Origin: CAZJUR01 sp964549525
GTDB lineage: Bacteria; Patescibacteriota; Saccharimonadia; Saccharimonadales; Saccharimonadaceae
DNA length: 9,546 nt
Direction of reading: 5' to 3'
Assembly: GCA_964549525.1 (NCBI GenBank)
Contig: CAZJUR010000011.1
Span: 1-9,546 of the forward strand
The translations under genes and the position numbers were made by a program. A model generated the notes under the pieces. It saw only the letters and a list, made by a program, of their open reading frames with translations, ran no database searches and was not told where the DNA came from. This document shows positions 1 to 5,701 of this stretch, one piece after another; within the stretch, counting starts at the first letter, position 1; each line of letters begins with the position of its first letter.

Positions 1-18
1 ATCCGACAGGTGGCTCCA
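1..18 (+). tRNA. 3' end of a tRNA cut by the window edge (possibly tRNA-Thr)
   Basis: Bases 16-18 are CCA, preceded by a T discriminator (15), a possible acceptor 3' strand AGGTGGC (8-14) and a T-stem 3' strand CCGAC (3-7). Only 1 nt separates it from tRNA-Tyr, so the two are probably processed from one transcript. The body lies outside the window and the anticodon cannot be read. A threonine identity is inferred from the T discriminator shared with the tRNA-Thr at 189-264, and from the common bacterial order Thr-Tyr-(Gly)-Thr. Confidence 0.7.
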
Positions 19-19
19 T

Positions 20-105
20 GCTGGGATAGTGAAGCGGTCAAACACGTCAGACTGTAAATCTGATGGCATTCGCCTTCGTAGGTTCGAATCCTACTCCCAG
101 CACCA
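20..105 (+). tRNA. tRNA-Tyr (anticodon GTA)
   Basis: An 86-nt class II tRNA with encoded CCA. The acceptor strands GCTGGGA (20-26) and TCCCAGC (95-101) pair perfectly, followed by discriminator A and CCA. The anticodon stem TCAGA/TCTGA closes the loop CTGTAAA, which gives anticodon GTA. A long variable arm follows, as expected for bacterial tRNA-Tyr, and then a standard T-arm with GGTTCGAATCC. It is part of the tRNA cluster that leads into rpmG. A T-rich spacer follows the CCA. Confidence 0.97.
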
Positions 106-117
106 TTTTTATTTTAT

Positions 118-180
118 GCCATCTTAGCTCAGGGGTAGAGCACTTCCATGGTAAGACTGAGGTCTTATCCCGAGCTAAGC
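118..180 (+). pseudogene. Degenerate tRNA-Thr(GGT)-like element with nested inverted repeats
   Basis: The first ~38 bases look like the 5' half of a tRNA-Thr: acceptor GCCATCT (118-124), D-arm GCTC/GAGC (127-130, 138-141), and a loop ATGGTAA carrying anticodon GGT. The resemblance then stops. The anticodon stem CTTCC cannot pair with GACTG (2 of 5 pairs), there is no T-arm, no 3' acceptor strand and no CCA. Instead the 3' part is an imperfect inverted copy of the 5' part. Bases 123-130 pair perfectly with 172-179, GGG 132-134 pairs with CCC 169-171 around a bulged A, and TAAGAC/GTCTTA (152-157, 162-167) forms an inner hairpin with loop TGAG. It could be a tRNA remnant rebuilt by template switching, or a remnant now used as a structured RNA. 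It sits where many bacteria carry tRNA-Gly between tRNA-Tyr and tRNA-Thr. Confidence 0.7.
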
Positions 181-188
181 GATAATTT

Positions 189-264
189 GCCGCGATAGCT
201 CAGTTGGTAGAGCGACGCCATGGTAAGGCGTAGGTCTCGGGTTCAAATCCCGATCGTGGCTCCA
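189..264 (+). tRNA. tRNA-Thr (anticodon GGT)
   Basis: A 76-nt tRNA with encoded CCA. The acceptor GCCGCGA pairs with TCGTGGC (one G-T wobble), the discriminator is T, the D-arm is GCTC/GAGC, and the anticodon stem ACGCC/GGCGT closes the loop ATGGTAA, giving anticodon GGT. The T-arm contains GGGTTCAAATCCC. It is the intact counterpart of the broken element at 118-180 and lies directly upstream of the rpmG promoter. Confidence 0.97.
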
Positions 265-285
265 TTTTATTTTTATCTTAGACTG

Positions 286-294
286 TGCTATAAT
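286..294 (+). promoter_or_regulatory. Extended -10 promoter for rpmG
   Basis: TGCTATAAT is a perfect -10 hexamer (289-294) with an upstream TG extension. The region 17 nt upstream (TTTATT, 266-271) is a poor -35, so the extended -10 probably carries recognition. Transcription would start near 301, giving a leader of about 40 nt. It gives rpmG a promoter separate from the tRNA cluster. Confidence 0.65.
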
Positions 295-340
295 AATACT
301 AATTACATTACTAAATTTTAAATAAGAAAGACACTATTAC

Positions 341-550
341 ATGGCGAAAAGTAGTAAAAGCAAGCGTAAATTAGTCGGACTGGTAAGTGAAGATTCAAAT
401 CATCGGACGTACTACACGATTAAAAATACTCAAAATACACCTGATAAACTATCGCTTCGTAAATACGATCCAAAACTACGGAAGCACGTGACCTATACAG
501 AAACCAAAAAGAATCTCGGTCGCAACGAAGTAAAAGCTCGTAAGAGCTAA
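341..550 (+). CDS. rpmG: 50S ribosomal protein L33, cysteine-free form
   Basis: Component of the large ribosomal subunit. The 69-residue product is rich in Lys and Arg and contains the L33 core YYTIKNTQNTPDKLSLRKY, with PKLRKH and a following ETK. The zinc-binding form of L33 has two Cys-x-x-Cys pairs, and this protein has no cysteine at all, so it is the zinc-independent type. After the usual ETK end it continues for about 14 residues in a basic tail, making it longer than the typical 50-55 residues. The ATG at 341 gives the expected N-terminus MAK; the Shine-Dalgarno is weak (AAGAAAG, 324-330, about 10 nt upstream). The gene follows tRNA-Thr, its common position in bacteria, and converges on the TPR gene, leaving only 7 nt between stop codons. 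Confidence 0.93.
   Translation: MAKSSKSKRKLVGLVSEDSNHRTYYTIKNTQNTPDKLSLRKYDPKLRKHVTYTETKKNLGRNEVKARKS
531..548 (-). terminator. Possible weak terminator for the minus-strand operon
   Basis: Read on the minus strand, AGCTC-TTAC-GAGCT forms a 5-bp hairpin (548 to 535) followed by a short T run (535-532). It lies inside the 3' end of rpmG, just beyond the stop of the minus-strand TPR gene. The stem and T run are both short, so it may be coincidental. No stronger terminator is visible in the 7-nt gap between the convergent genes. Confidence 0.3.
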
Positions 551-557
551 TATATAA

Positions 558-1208
558 TTACATTACCACTTTACGCGGTTGTTTGATCCGTGTTGGCGTG
601 CCTTTAGGTACGACTAAATGATCAAGTTTTTTGTATATTTTCTTCGAATCATCTTCGCGCCCAACTCTGGCATAGGCATCTGCAAGGATACGCATACTCT
701 GGGGATTTCTCTCTAACTCGACAGCACGTTCCAGTGCAGTAATCATGGCAGTATCATTGCCTAGTTTTTCTTGGACTTTTGCGTAGGCTATATGTCGTGC
801 TGCAAGGTCTTCCTCGATCATCAAAGCTTGCTCAAAGGCAAGAGCTGCTTTTTGATACTGCTCGGTTTCATAATATATCAGCCCGACATTATGAAGGCTA
901 CTTGGATTTGGCTCTAAACTCTGGGCTATTTCGAAACATTCAATTGCATCAGTGTAGGCCTTTTGTTTTGCGTATAAAATTCCAAGTCGGTTATAGGCTG
1001 TTGCATTTCTCTCATCAAAACGAAGGATCGTCAAAAGAGCTTTTTCTGCTCGCAAATACTTGCGTTCTCTGAGTGAATCTTGCGCCACACGCCACAAACT
1101 ATCCAACCTATCGGTTATTTTGCGTGATTGTCGAGAAACATCGCTAATAGAGGGTTTGTATAAGATGATCCAAATACCTAATGCAGCTAGTAGTAATAAT
1201 CCAAACAT
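558..1208 (-). CDS. Membrane-anchored tetratricopeptide (TPR) repeat protein
   Basis: A 216-residue protein with one hydrophobic N-terminal segment (residues ~2-17, ending at YKP), which looks like an uncleaved membrane anchor. About four to five TPR-like helix pairs follow between residues 36 and 200. The clearest are 70-103 (AYNRLGILYA, with A88, F92 and P100 in consensus positions) and 104-137 (LHNVGLIYYE, with A122 and F125). The C-terminus is basic. TPRs are protein-protein scaffolds; the partner is unknown. The repeats probably face the cytoplasm, because the residues after the anchor are rich in Arg and Lys, but this topology is inferred. The start at 1208 includes the whole anchor. 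An extended -10 lies almost on top of that start, implying a leader of only a few bases. It is the last gene of the minus-strand block, 31 nt after the GH15 gene. Confidence 0.85.
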   Translation of the reverse strand: MFGLLLLAALGIWIILYKPSISDVSRQSRKITDRLDSLWRVAQDSLRERKYLRAEKALLTILRFDERNATAYNRLGILYAKQKAYTDAIECFEIAQSLEPNPSSLHNVGLIYYETEQYQKAALAFEQALMIEEDLAARHIAYAKVQEKLGNDTAMITALERAVELERNPQSMRILADAYARVGREDDSKKIYKKLDHLVVPKGTPTRIKQPRKVVM

Positions 1209-1217
1209 CCTACATAT

Positions 1218-1246
1218 AGTATAGCAAAAATCTCATTGCTTATGAA
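1218..1246 (-). promoter_or_regulatory. Promoter for the TPR gene, giving a near-leaderless mRNA
   Basis: On the minus strand TGCTATACT (1226 to 1218) is an extended -10. Exactly 17 nt upstream lies TTCATA (1246-1241), matching TTGACA at 4 of 6 positions. The -35 overlaps the TAA stop of the GH15 gene (1242-1240). A start site about 7 nt past the -10 falls near 1210-1211, 2-3 nt before the ATG at 1208, so any transcript made here would be nearly leaderless. Confidence 0.6.
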
Positions 1247-3198
1247 TCTGTCGAGATGTCATCTACAGAATCGAGTATCGTATTGATATATTCTGCATGT
1301 GACCAAGTCAGTGGTGCCACAGATATAAACTCATGAGTGTCTGGATTTATTTGCTCAGATAAAACGCCAGATTCCAGCATATATCGTTCGCACCATTCAA
1401 TCAATGTATTGGCTTCTCGTGTCATATTTTGCTCAAGCAAATATTGCGCCGTCCAAAACGTTGTAATAAACCAGGGATTACCGGGATACGTAGAATTAGT
1501 TCGTGCATATCGATCATTTTGATACCGTGCAAATCCTTTAATATCCTCTCGAGGGATAGCAAGTGCCTGCTGGATGGTAATCGCACTTTTTTTAAGCTGT
1601 TGGCTGTCTAAGTCAAACAAACCAAACATAAATGCACCATAAAAAGAGGAGGCATCAATCGTTTCATCATATTCAATAACTTCTTGGTTGATACAAATTC
1701 CTTTGTAAAAACAACCTGAGACATCATTATAAAGTGTATGATGAGCTTTTTCATGAATGTCATCAGCAACTGCTCGCCATTGGACGGCGCTTTCGTTATC
1801 GCCTGAATCTTCGGCGATTTTAGACGATGCTACGAGTGCACCATAGACTACAGCGGTAGTATAGGTAGTTGTCATAAATACTTCTTCCCAGAGATCGTAG
1901 CTTGCTTTTGGAAGACCGGTTTTTTCATCAATATAGCTTGCCAGAAATGAAGCCATTGGCTTAACAAGTGATTTATAGTAATGAGAAAGTATTTTTTTGT
2001 CGCGATGACGATCATAAAACTGAGAGAAAACAAATAAAACAATAGCTGTCTCGTCTAGCTGTATCGGTGGGGCAGTGGGATGATTTGCGTGAATATATGG
2101 GTGCCAGCTTGAGCCAAGTGCTCCGTCAGATTGGTATTTGTGCATGAGGTAACCTTTGGGGTTCATAACACGTTTACAAAAATCAAAAAATAGGGTGGGT
2201 TCTCGTGTAAATCCGAGCCTGATAAGTGGCCATATCGCATAAGCTCCATCTCGCGGCCAACAATAACTATAGGCATCACGAGAGTAATTCAGCATGGTCG
2301 TGTCAGTGCTGGCGATCACTGCGCCACGATTATCAATGTGCGATTTTACCAATAAAATACTTTTTATAAAAGGATCTTGACGATCAGAAGGAATTTTCGC
2401 GATCTCCTTTTCAGCTGGCTTTAACCACTCGTGCCATGATCGACTGCTACTCATTAATCGCTTGATAATTCCTTGTTCTGTCATAATCTCATGTGTAAAC
2501 AGAGCTTCACGAATTGATGTACCAGCTGCTATCCAATAATGTACACGAGAAGATGAATGTGGTGTGAGAGATAAATCGAAACCTACGACCGAGTCGACAC
2601 GACCATGTTCTACATTATTACGACTCAAAACACCATCTTCGGCATCGACAAATGTGCCTTGATGTCCTTCGATACCGAATAATCCAATGCTATATTGATC
2701 AAATGAATGAGATTCTGAGACACTACCACTAATCACAAACGCACGATTGCCACGATAATGTAAAATAGCCTGGCTGTCTGGCAAATATTGAGCTGTATCG
2801 CCATTTCCAGCTCCGTCGCCAATATCGAATACTTGATGCATAAAAAGCCGTATTTCTCGAGGAGTATCGGCGTGATTTATAACATGCACGTTACGCATAA
2901 AAAGATCGTGATGGAAATCAACTGCATCGTCTGACTCTACAGATAATCCCAGATGACGATTATACGCTTTCATGTAGCCAATCAAGCTACGATGATGGTA
3001 CTGGAAGCTAAATTGCCATGATCCGTCATCCAGCCAGCTTATCTTGCCATCTGTCCATACTCCAATTCTGTGTCGGAGCATTTTTGCAGCCGCATGATTT
3101 TCCAGTCCAACATATGGGTAATAAAAATCATGTACTTCGCCAAATTTATTGAGCCCTACGTGTAGATTACCATTACTGAGAACAATTGGTCTAGCCAT
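1240..3198 (-). CDS. GH15 glucoamylase-like alpha-glucosidase
   Basis: A 652-residue member of glycoside hydrolase family 15, expected to release glucose from non-reducing ends of alpha-glucans by inversion. The N-terminal ~260 residues match the beta-sandwich domain of prokaryotic glucoamylases (start MARPIVLSNGNLHVG); the rest is the (alpha/alpha)6 catalytic barrel. Visible motifs are SYCWPRDGAYA (311-321), DLWEEV (435-440) with E438 equivalent to fungal catalytic acid Glu179, and GVLSEQINP (611-619) with E615 equivalent to base Glu400, followed by PLTWSHAEY (629-637). There is no signal peptide, so it is probably cytoplasmic and acts on an internal polymer. Family 15 also includes trehalases and dextran glucosidases, so the exact substrate is open. 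The start codon lies inside the end of the GH57 gene (8-nt overlap, ATGGCTAG) with only a weak ribosome site, which suggests translational coupling. Confidence 0.93.
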   Translation of the reverse strand: MARPIVLSNGNLHVGLNKFGEVHDFYYPYVGLENHAAAKMLRHRIGVWTDGKISWLDDGSWQFSFQYHHRSLIGYMKAYNRHLGLSVESDDAVDFHHDLFMRNVHVINHADTPREIRLFMHQVFDIGDGAGNGDTAQYLPDSQAILHYRGNRAFVISGSVSESHSFDQYSIGLFGIEGHQGTFVDAEDGVLSRNNVEHGRVDSVVGFDLSLTPHSSSRVHYWIAAGTSIREALFTHEIMTEQGIIKRLMSSSRSWHEWLKPAEKEIAKIPSDRQDPFIKSILLVKSHIDNRGAVIASTDTTMLNYSRDAYSYCWPRDGAYAIWPLIRLGFTREPTLFFDFCKRVMNPKGYLMHKYQSDGALGSSWHPYIHANHPTAPPIQLDETAIVLFVFSQFYDRHRDKKILSHYYKSLVKPMASFLASYIDEKTGLPKASYDLWEEVFMTTTYTTAVVYGALVASSKIAEDSGDNESAVQWRAVADDIHEKAHHTLYNDVSGCFYKGICINQEVIEYDETIDASSFYGAFMFGLFDLDSQQLKKSAITIQQALAIPREDIKGFARYQNDRYARTNSTYPGNPWFITTFWTAQYLLEQNMTREANTLIEWCERYMLESGVLSEQINPDTHEFISVAPLTWSHAEYINTILDSVDDISTDS

Positions 3199-4426
3199 AT
3201 TGCCATCCGGTGCGTTCGTGCTCCATCAGTCGCCAGCGTATATCTCGGAGCACGTTCATGTAGTACATAAATGCTTCGTACGGTGATTCATATGGACTAA
3301 AATAGGCATGAACATCGCCATCATTAAACCATTTGGTACACATGTAGTACACATGGTCCGACGTCTGCAGCAGCCGCCAATCATGAATGAGACCATCATC
3401 TCCGGTCGCTAAGACTCTTTCTTCAAGATCATATATATATTTGAGCGCTTCTTGTTGCATCGCATTTCCGAGCCATGCGGTCAAATCACGTTCTGTATCA
3501 GCCCAGGTAACGGTATATGGCATATCTACCACATCTGCGGGAGTATAGTTTTCCGCTGCCTCTGTTACAGTCATAAACGTATTGCCCTCTCGTTTCATCC
3601 ACTCTGCAGGAAGTGACTTAAGCAGCTCAAAAATACCGGTATCTGTCCATTGATGTTCTCCAAATGTTTCGTAATCCATGAATAAATTCATAAGTGGTTG
3701 ATCTTGTGTTGCTGCACATAGCCATTGACTATACTTTTCGACATTTAAGGGCCATTCAGACCACGCTTGATTAGAGAATCGAAAGGCTAAATCATCACTC
3801 AGTTTATAATTTTTGAGAAGAAGCTTTATATTAGATGTTTGTGGCGGCTGATAAACAAAATTGGGACTTCGCCAGCCCAGAATAGGATCCCAGCCTTCAG
3901 CTAAAATTGCTTTATAACCAGCTTTGTCAGCCCACTTCGCTAACTCATTGTTATACGCAAGCTCTGTATTTCTAAATGCAGATGGTTGTACACCGAAAAT
4001 ATCCTGCACTTTCTGTGCATGTTTTTCGACTTGACGAGTAAATTCTTCCGGGCTGTAGAAAAATGCGAGTGAGTGATAATATGTTTCGGCAACTATTTCT
4101 ACACGGCCAGTCTGGACGAGCTTTTGAAAACTACTCAGAACATCTGGTGCCCACATTTCACATTTTTCCAGAAATGTTCCTGACATACTGAGAGACAATT
4201 TGAACTCAGGATGCTTTTCCAGCAACTCTTGTAAAATAGCATTTGTTGGAAGATATGATTTTTCGGCTACTTTACGAAGAATGCGTTGATTATTGGTGTT
4301 CGACTGATAATTTGTCTCATAAAAATAATTATGATCATGTGCGGTATCAAACACACTGTACTGACGCACGCGAAATGGCTGGTGCACGTGGAGGTAGAGT
4401 AAGAGGGCTTTTTGGGTCTGGCTCAT
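3191..4426 (-). CDS. GH57 alpha-amylase-like glycoside hydrolase
   Basis: A 411-residue family 57 enzyme, a retaining hydrolase or transglycosylase on alpha-1,4-glucans. The conserved regions are present in order: HVHQPFR (13-19, with the HQP signature), SGTFLE (82-87), FRNTELAYNN (151-160) with E155 as likely nucleophile, and FMDYETFGEHQ (249-259) with D251 as likely acid/base. WLGN (318-321) and SDHVYYM (356-362) lie in the C-terminal helical part. Length and motifs fit the intracellular alpha-amylase-like subgroup typified by M. jannaschii MJ1611, rather than the longer branching enzymes or amylopullulanases; family 57 also contains 4-alpha-glucanotransferases. No signal peptide is seen. 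Its ATG overlaps the TGA stop of the glycosyltransferase gene (ATGA), with a good Shine-Dalgarno GAGGTGA just upstream. Confidence 0.92.
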   Translation of the reverse strand: MSQTQKALLLYLHVHQPFRVRQYSVFDTAHDHNYFYETNYQSNTNNQRILRKVAEKSYLPTNAILQELLEKHPEFKLSLSMSGTFLEKCEMWAPDVLSSFQKLVQTGRVEIVAETYYHSLAFFYSPEEFTRQVEKHAQKVQDIFGVQPSAFRNTELAYNNELAKWADKAGYKAILAEGWDPILGWRSPNFVYQPPQTSNIKLLLKNYKLSDDLAFRFSNQAWSEWPLNVEKYSQWLCAATQDQPLMNLFMDYETFGEHQWTDTGIFELLKSLPAEWMKREGNTFMTVTEAAENYTPADVVDMPYTVTWADTERDLTAWLGNAMQQEALKYIYDLEERVLATGDDGLIHDWRLLQTSDHVYYMCTKWFNDGDVHAYFSPYESPYEAFMYYMNVLRDIRWRLMEHERTGWQYG

Positions 4427-5616
4427 ATAGTCACCTCATGAGCAAATGATCGCGAAACATGCTGATATGTTTGGTGAATTTTATCTGCCACATGGGTCCA
4501 GGAGAAATGGGTAAATTCATGAAAGGCATTGTCTTGTAGTGATTTTTGCAAACTTTCAGAATGCGCAACATTGACCATAATATCTGCGAGTTTATCTGTA
4601 TCCCAGTAATCAAAACGCAGGGCATTTTGCAGGACTTCTCCGACACCAGACTGTTTGCTGAGGATTATAGCTGTATGATGGGCGGAAGCTTCAAGAGCTG
4701 TCAAACCAAATGGCTCTGAAACAGAACTCATTACAAACATATCTGATACGCTATAGGCATCACGCCAACTTTGACCACGTATAAATCCGGTGAAAAAAAC
4801 TTTATCAGAAATACCAAGCTCGGCCGATAAATGGATGAGTTCATCTCGTTGTTCGCCATCGCCTACGAATAAAAAGAGTAAGTTGTCACTTTTTTCGCTA
4901 GCTCGTGCGGCTGCTTCAAGCAAATATGTCAATCCTTTTTGAATCGTTAATCGACCGATGCTACTAACAACTTTGTAGCCTTCGCGCTTCATCATTTCAA
5001 GGTACAAATAGGTGCTTGTGTCATATATGTGGTTACCCAGATCATGTATATCGATACTATTGTGAATAACTTCTATTTTGTCAGCAGGGATGTGATATTT
5101 ATCGATTATTAGCTGTTTTGTGATATTACTCACGGCAATAATCCGGTCTGCCATGATCAGACCTTCTTGTTCGATATCATGAACGAGAGGATTGCCATAT
5201 AACTCACCAGATCGATCATACTCTGTTGCATGCACATGTACGATGAGCGGGGCGCCTGACGCTTTCTTGGCTAATATTCCAGCCGGTATAGTCAGCCAAT
5301 CATGGGCATGAATAATTTGCGGAGTGTGGGTTTTGAGGTGGTGTAAGACATATTGTGTATACAAAGACTGAACAGCCGATATATCTGTCGCGTGTCCAGA
5401 CGAATTGTATGCTCCCATGCCGTGCCGATGGAGTGGGTCTAGTTGCGTAGCGCTGTGTACCTGCATAAATGGAGCGTCATGAGTAGCGCGGTAGGGAAGA
5501 ATAAAATCAATCGATGCGCCTTTCTGCGCCAGCGCCTTGCTCATGTAATAGCAGGCTACACCTAATCCGCCGCTGTTGTGTGGGGGTAGCTCCCATCCCA
5601 ACATTAATATTCGCAT
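4423..5616 (-). CDS. GT-B glycosyltransferase, GT4/GT5-like, probable alpha-glucan synthase
   Basis: A 397-residue two-domain (GT-B) retaining glycosyltransferase. The N-terminus MRILMLGWELPPHNSGGLG (1-19) has the Gly-rich loop in the place of the K-x-G-G-L motif of glycogen/starch synthases. HAHDW (103-107) follows, a typical motif of these enzymes. The C-terminal nucleotide-sugar domain has GRLTIQKG (221-228, with R222 and K227), VGDG (251-254) and the EX7E pair E301/E309 in SEPFGLTALE. No membrane segment is visible, so it is cytoplasmic. Gene order with GH57 and GH15 suggests it makes an alpha-1,4-glucan, but sequence alone cannot exclude a transfer to lipid or to another small acceptor. 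The start at 5616 is fixed by a strong Shine-Dalgarno. It is the first gene of the coupled trio and has its own promoter. Confidence 0.88.
   Translation of the reverse strand: MRILMLGWELPPHNSGGLGVACYYMSKALAQKGASIDFILPYRATHDAPFMQVHSATQLDPLHRHGMGAYNSSGHATDISAVQSLYTQYVLHHLKTHTPQIIHAHDWLTIPAGILAKKASGAPLIVHVHATEYDRSGELYGNPLVHDIEQEGLIMADRIIAVSNITKQLIIDKYHIPADKIEVIHNSIDIHDLGNHIYDTSTYLYLEMMKREGYKVVSSIGRLTIQKGLTYLLEAAARASEKSDNLLFLFVGDGEQRDELIHLSAELGISDKVFFTGFIRGQSWRDAYSVSDMFVMSSVSEPFGLTALEASAHHTAIILSKQSGVGEVLQNALRFDYWDTDKLADIMVNVAHSESLQKSLQDNAFHEFTHFSWTHVADKIHQTYQHVSRSFAHEVTI
4431..4437 (-). promoter_or_regulatory. Shine-Dalgarno site of the GH57 gene
   Basis: GAGGTGA on the minus strand lies 4 nt before the GH57 ATG at 4426, inside the last codons of the glycosyltransferase gene. 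Together with the ATGA stop-start overlap it supports this start and coupled translation. Confidence 0.7.
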
Positions 5617-5620
5617 CTAT

Positions 5621-5632
5621 CCCACCACCTTT
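5621..5632 (-). promoter_or_regulatory. Shine-Dalgarno site of the glycosyltransferase gene
   Basis: AAAGGTGGTGGG on the minus strand lies 4 nt upstream of the ATG at 5616. It is one of the best anti-SD matches in the window and fixes the start of the alpha-glucan operon. Confidence 0.7.
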
Positions 5633-5672
5633 GTCTGTAACCTCTTGATTTGTTTATGCTTATTTCTCTTCT

Positions 5673-5701
5673 AGTATATCCTCTCCATAAGGGTATATCA
5701 A
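5673..5701 (-). promoter_or_regulatory. Sigma-70-type promoter of the alpha-glucan operon
   Basis: On the minus strand TTGATA (5701 to 5696) and TATACT (5678 to 5673) are separated by exactly 17 nt, the best two-box promoter in the window. The -35 overlaps the TGA stop (5700-5698) of the histidine kinase gene. The predicted start near 5666 leaves a leader of about 50 nt before the glycosyltransferase ATG. I saw no convincing operator repeat or riboswitch in that leader. Confidence 0.72.

Noticed and set aside
118..190. Functional tRNA-Thr reading of the tRNA-like element
   Set aside because: The anticodon stem has only 2 of 5 pairs, and there is no T-arm, 3' acceptor strand or CCA.
779..1072. 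Open frame of 97 codons on the + strand
   Set aside because: It lies wholly inside the TPR gene on the other strand, has no promoter or ribosome site, and its translation resembles no family; it is a shadow frame.
5617..5672. Riboswitch or operator in the leader of the glucan operon
   Set aside because: The leader is only about 50 nt and I could find neither a stable hairpin nor a clear inverted repeat in it.
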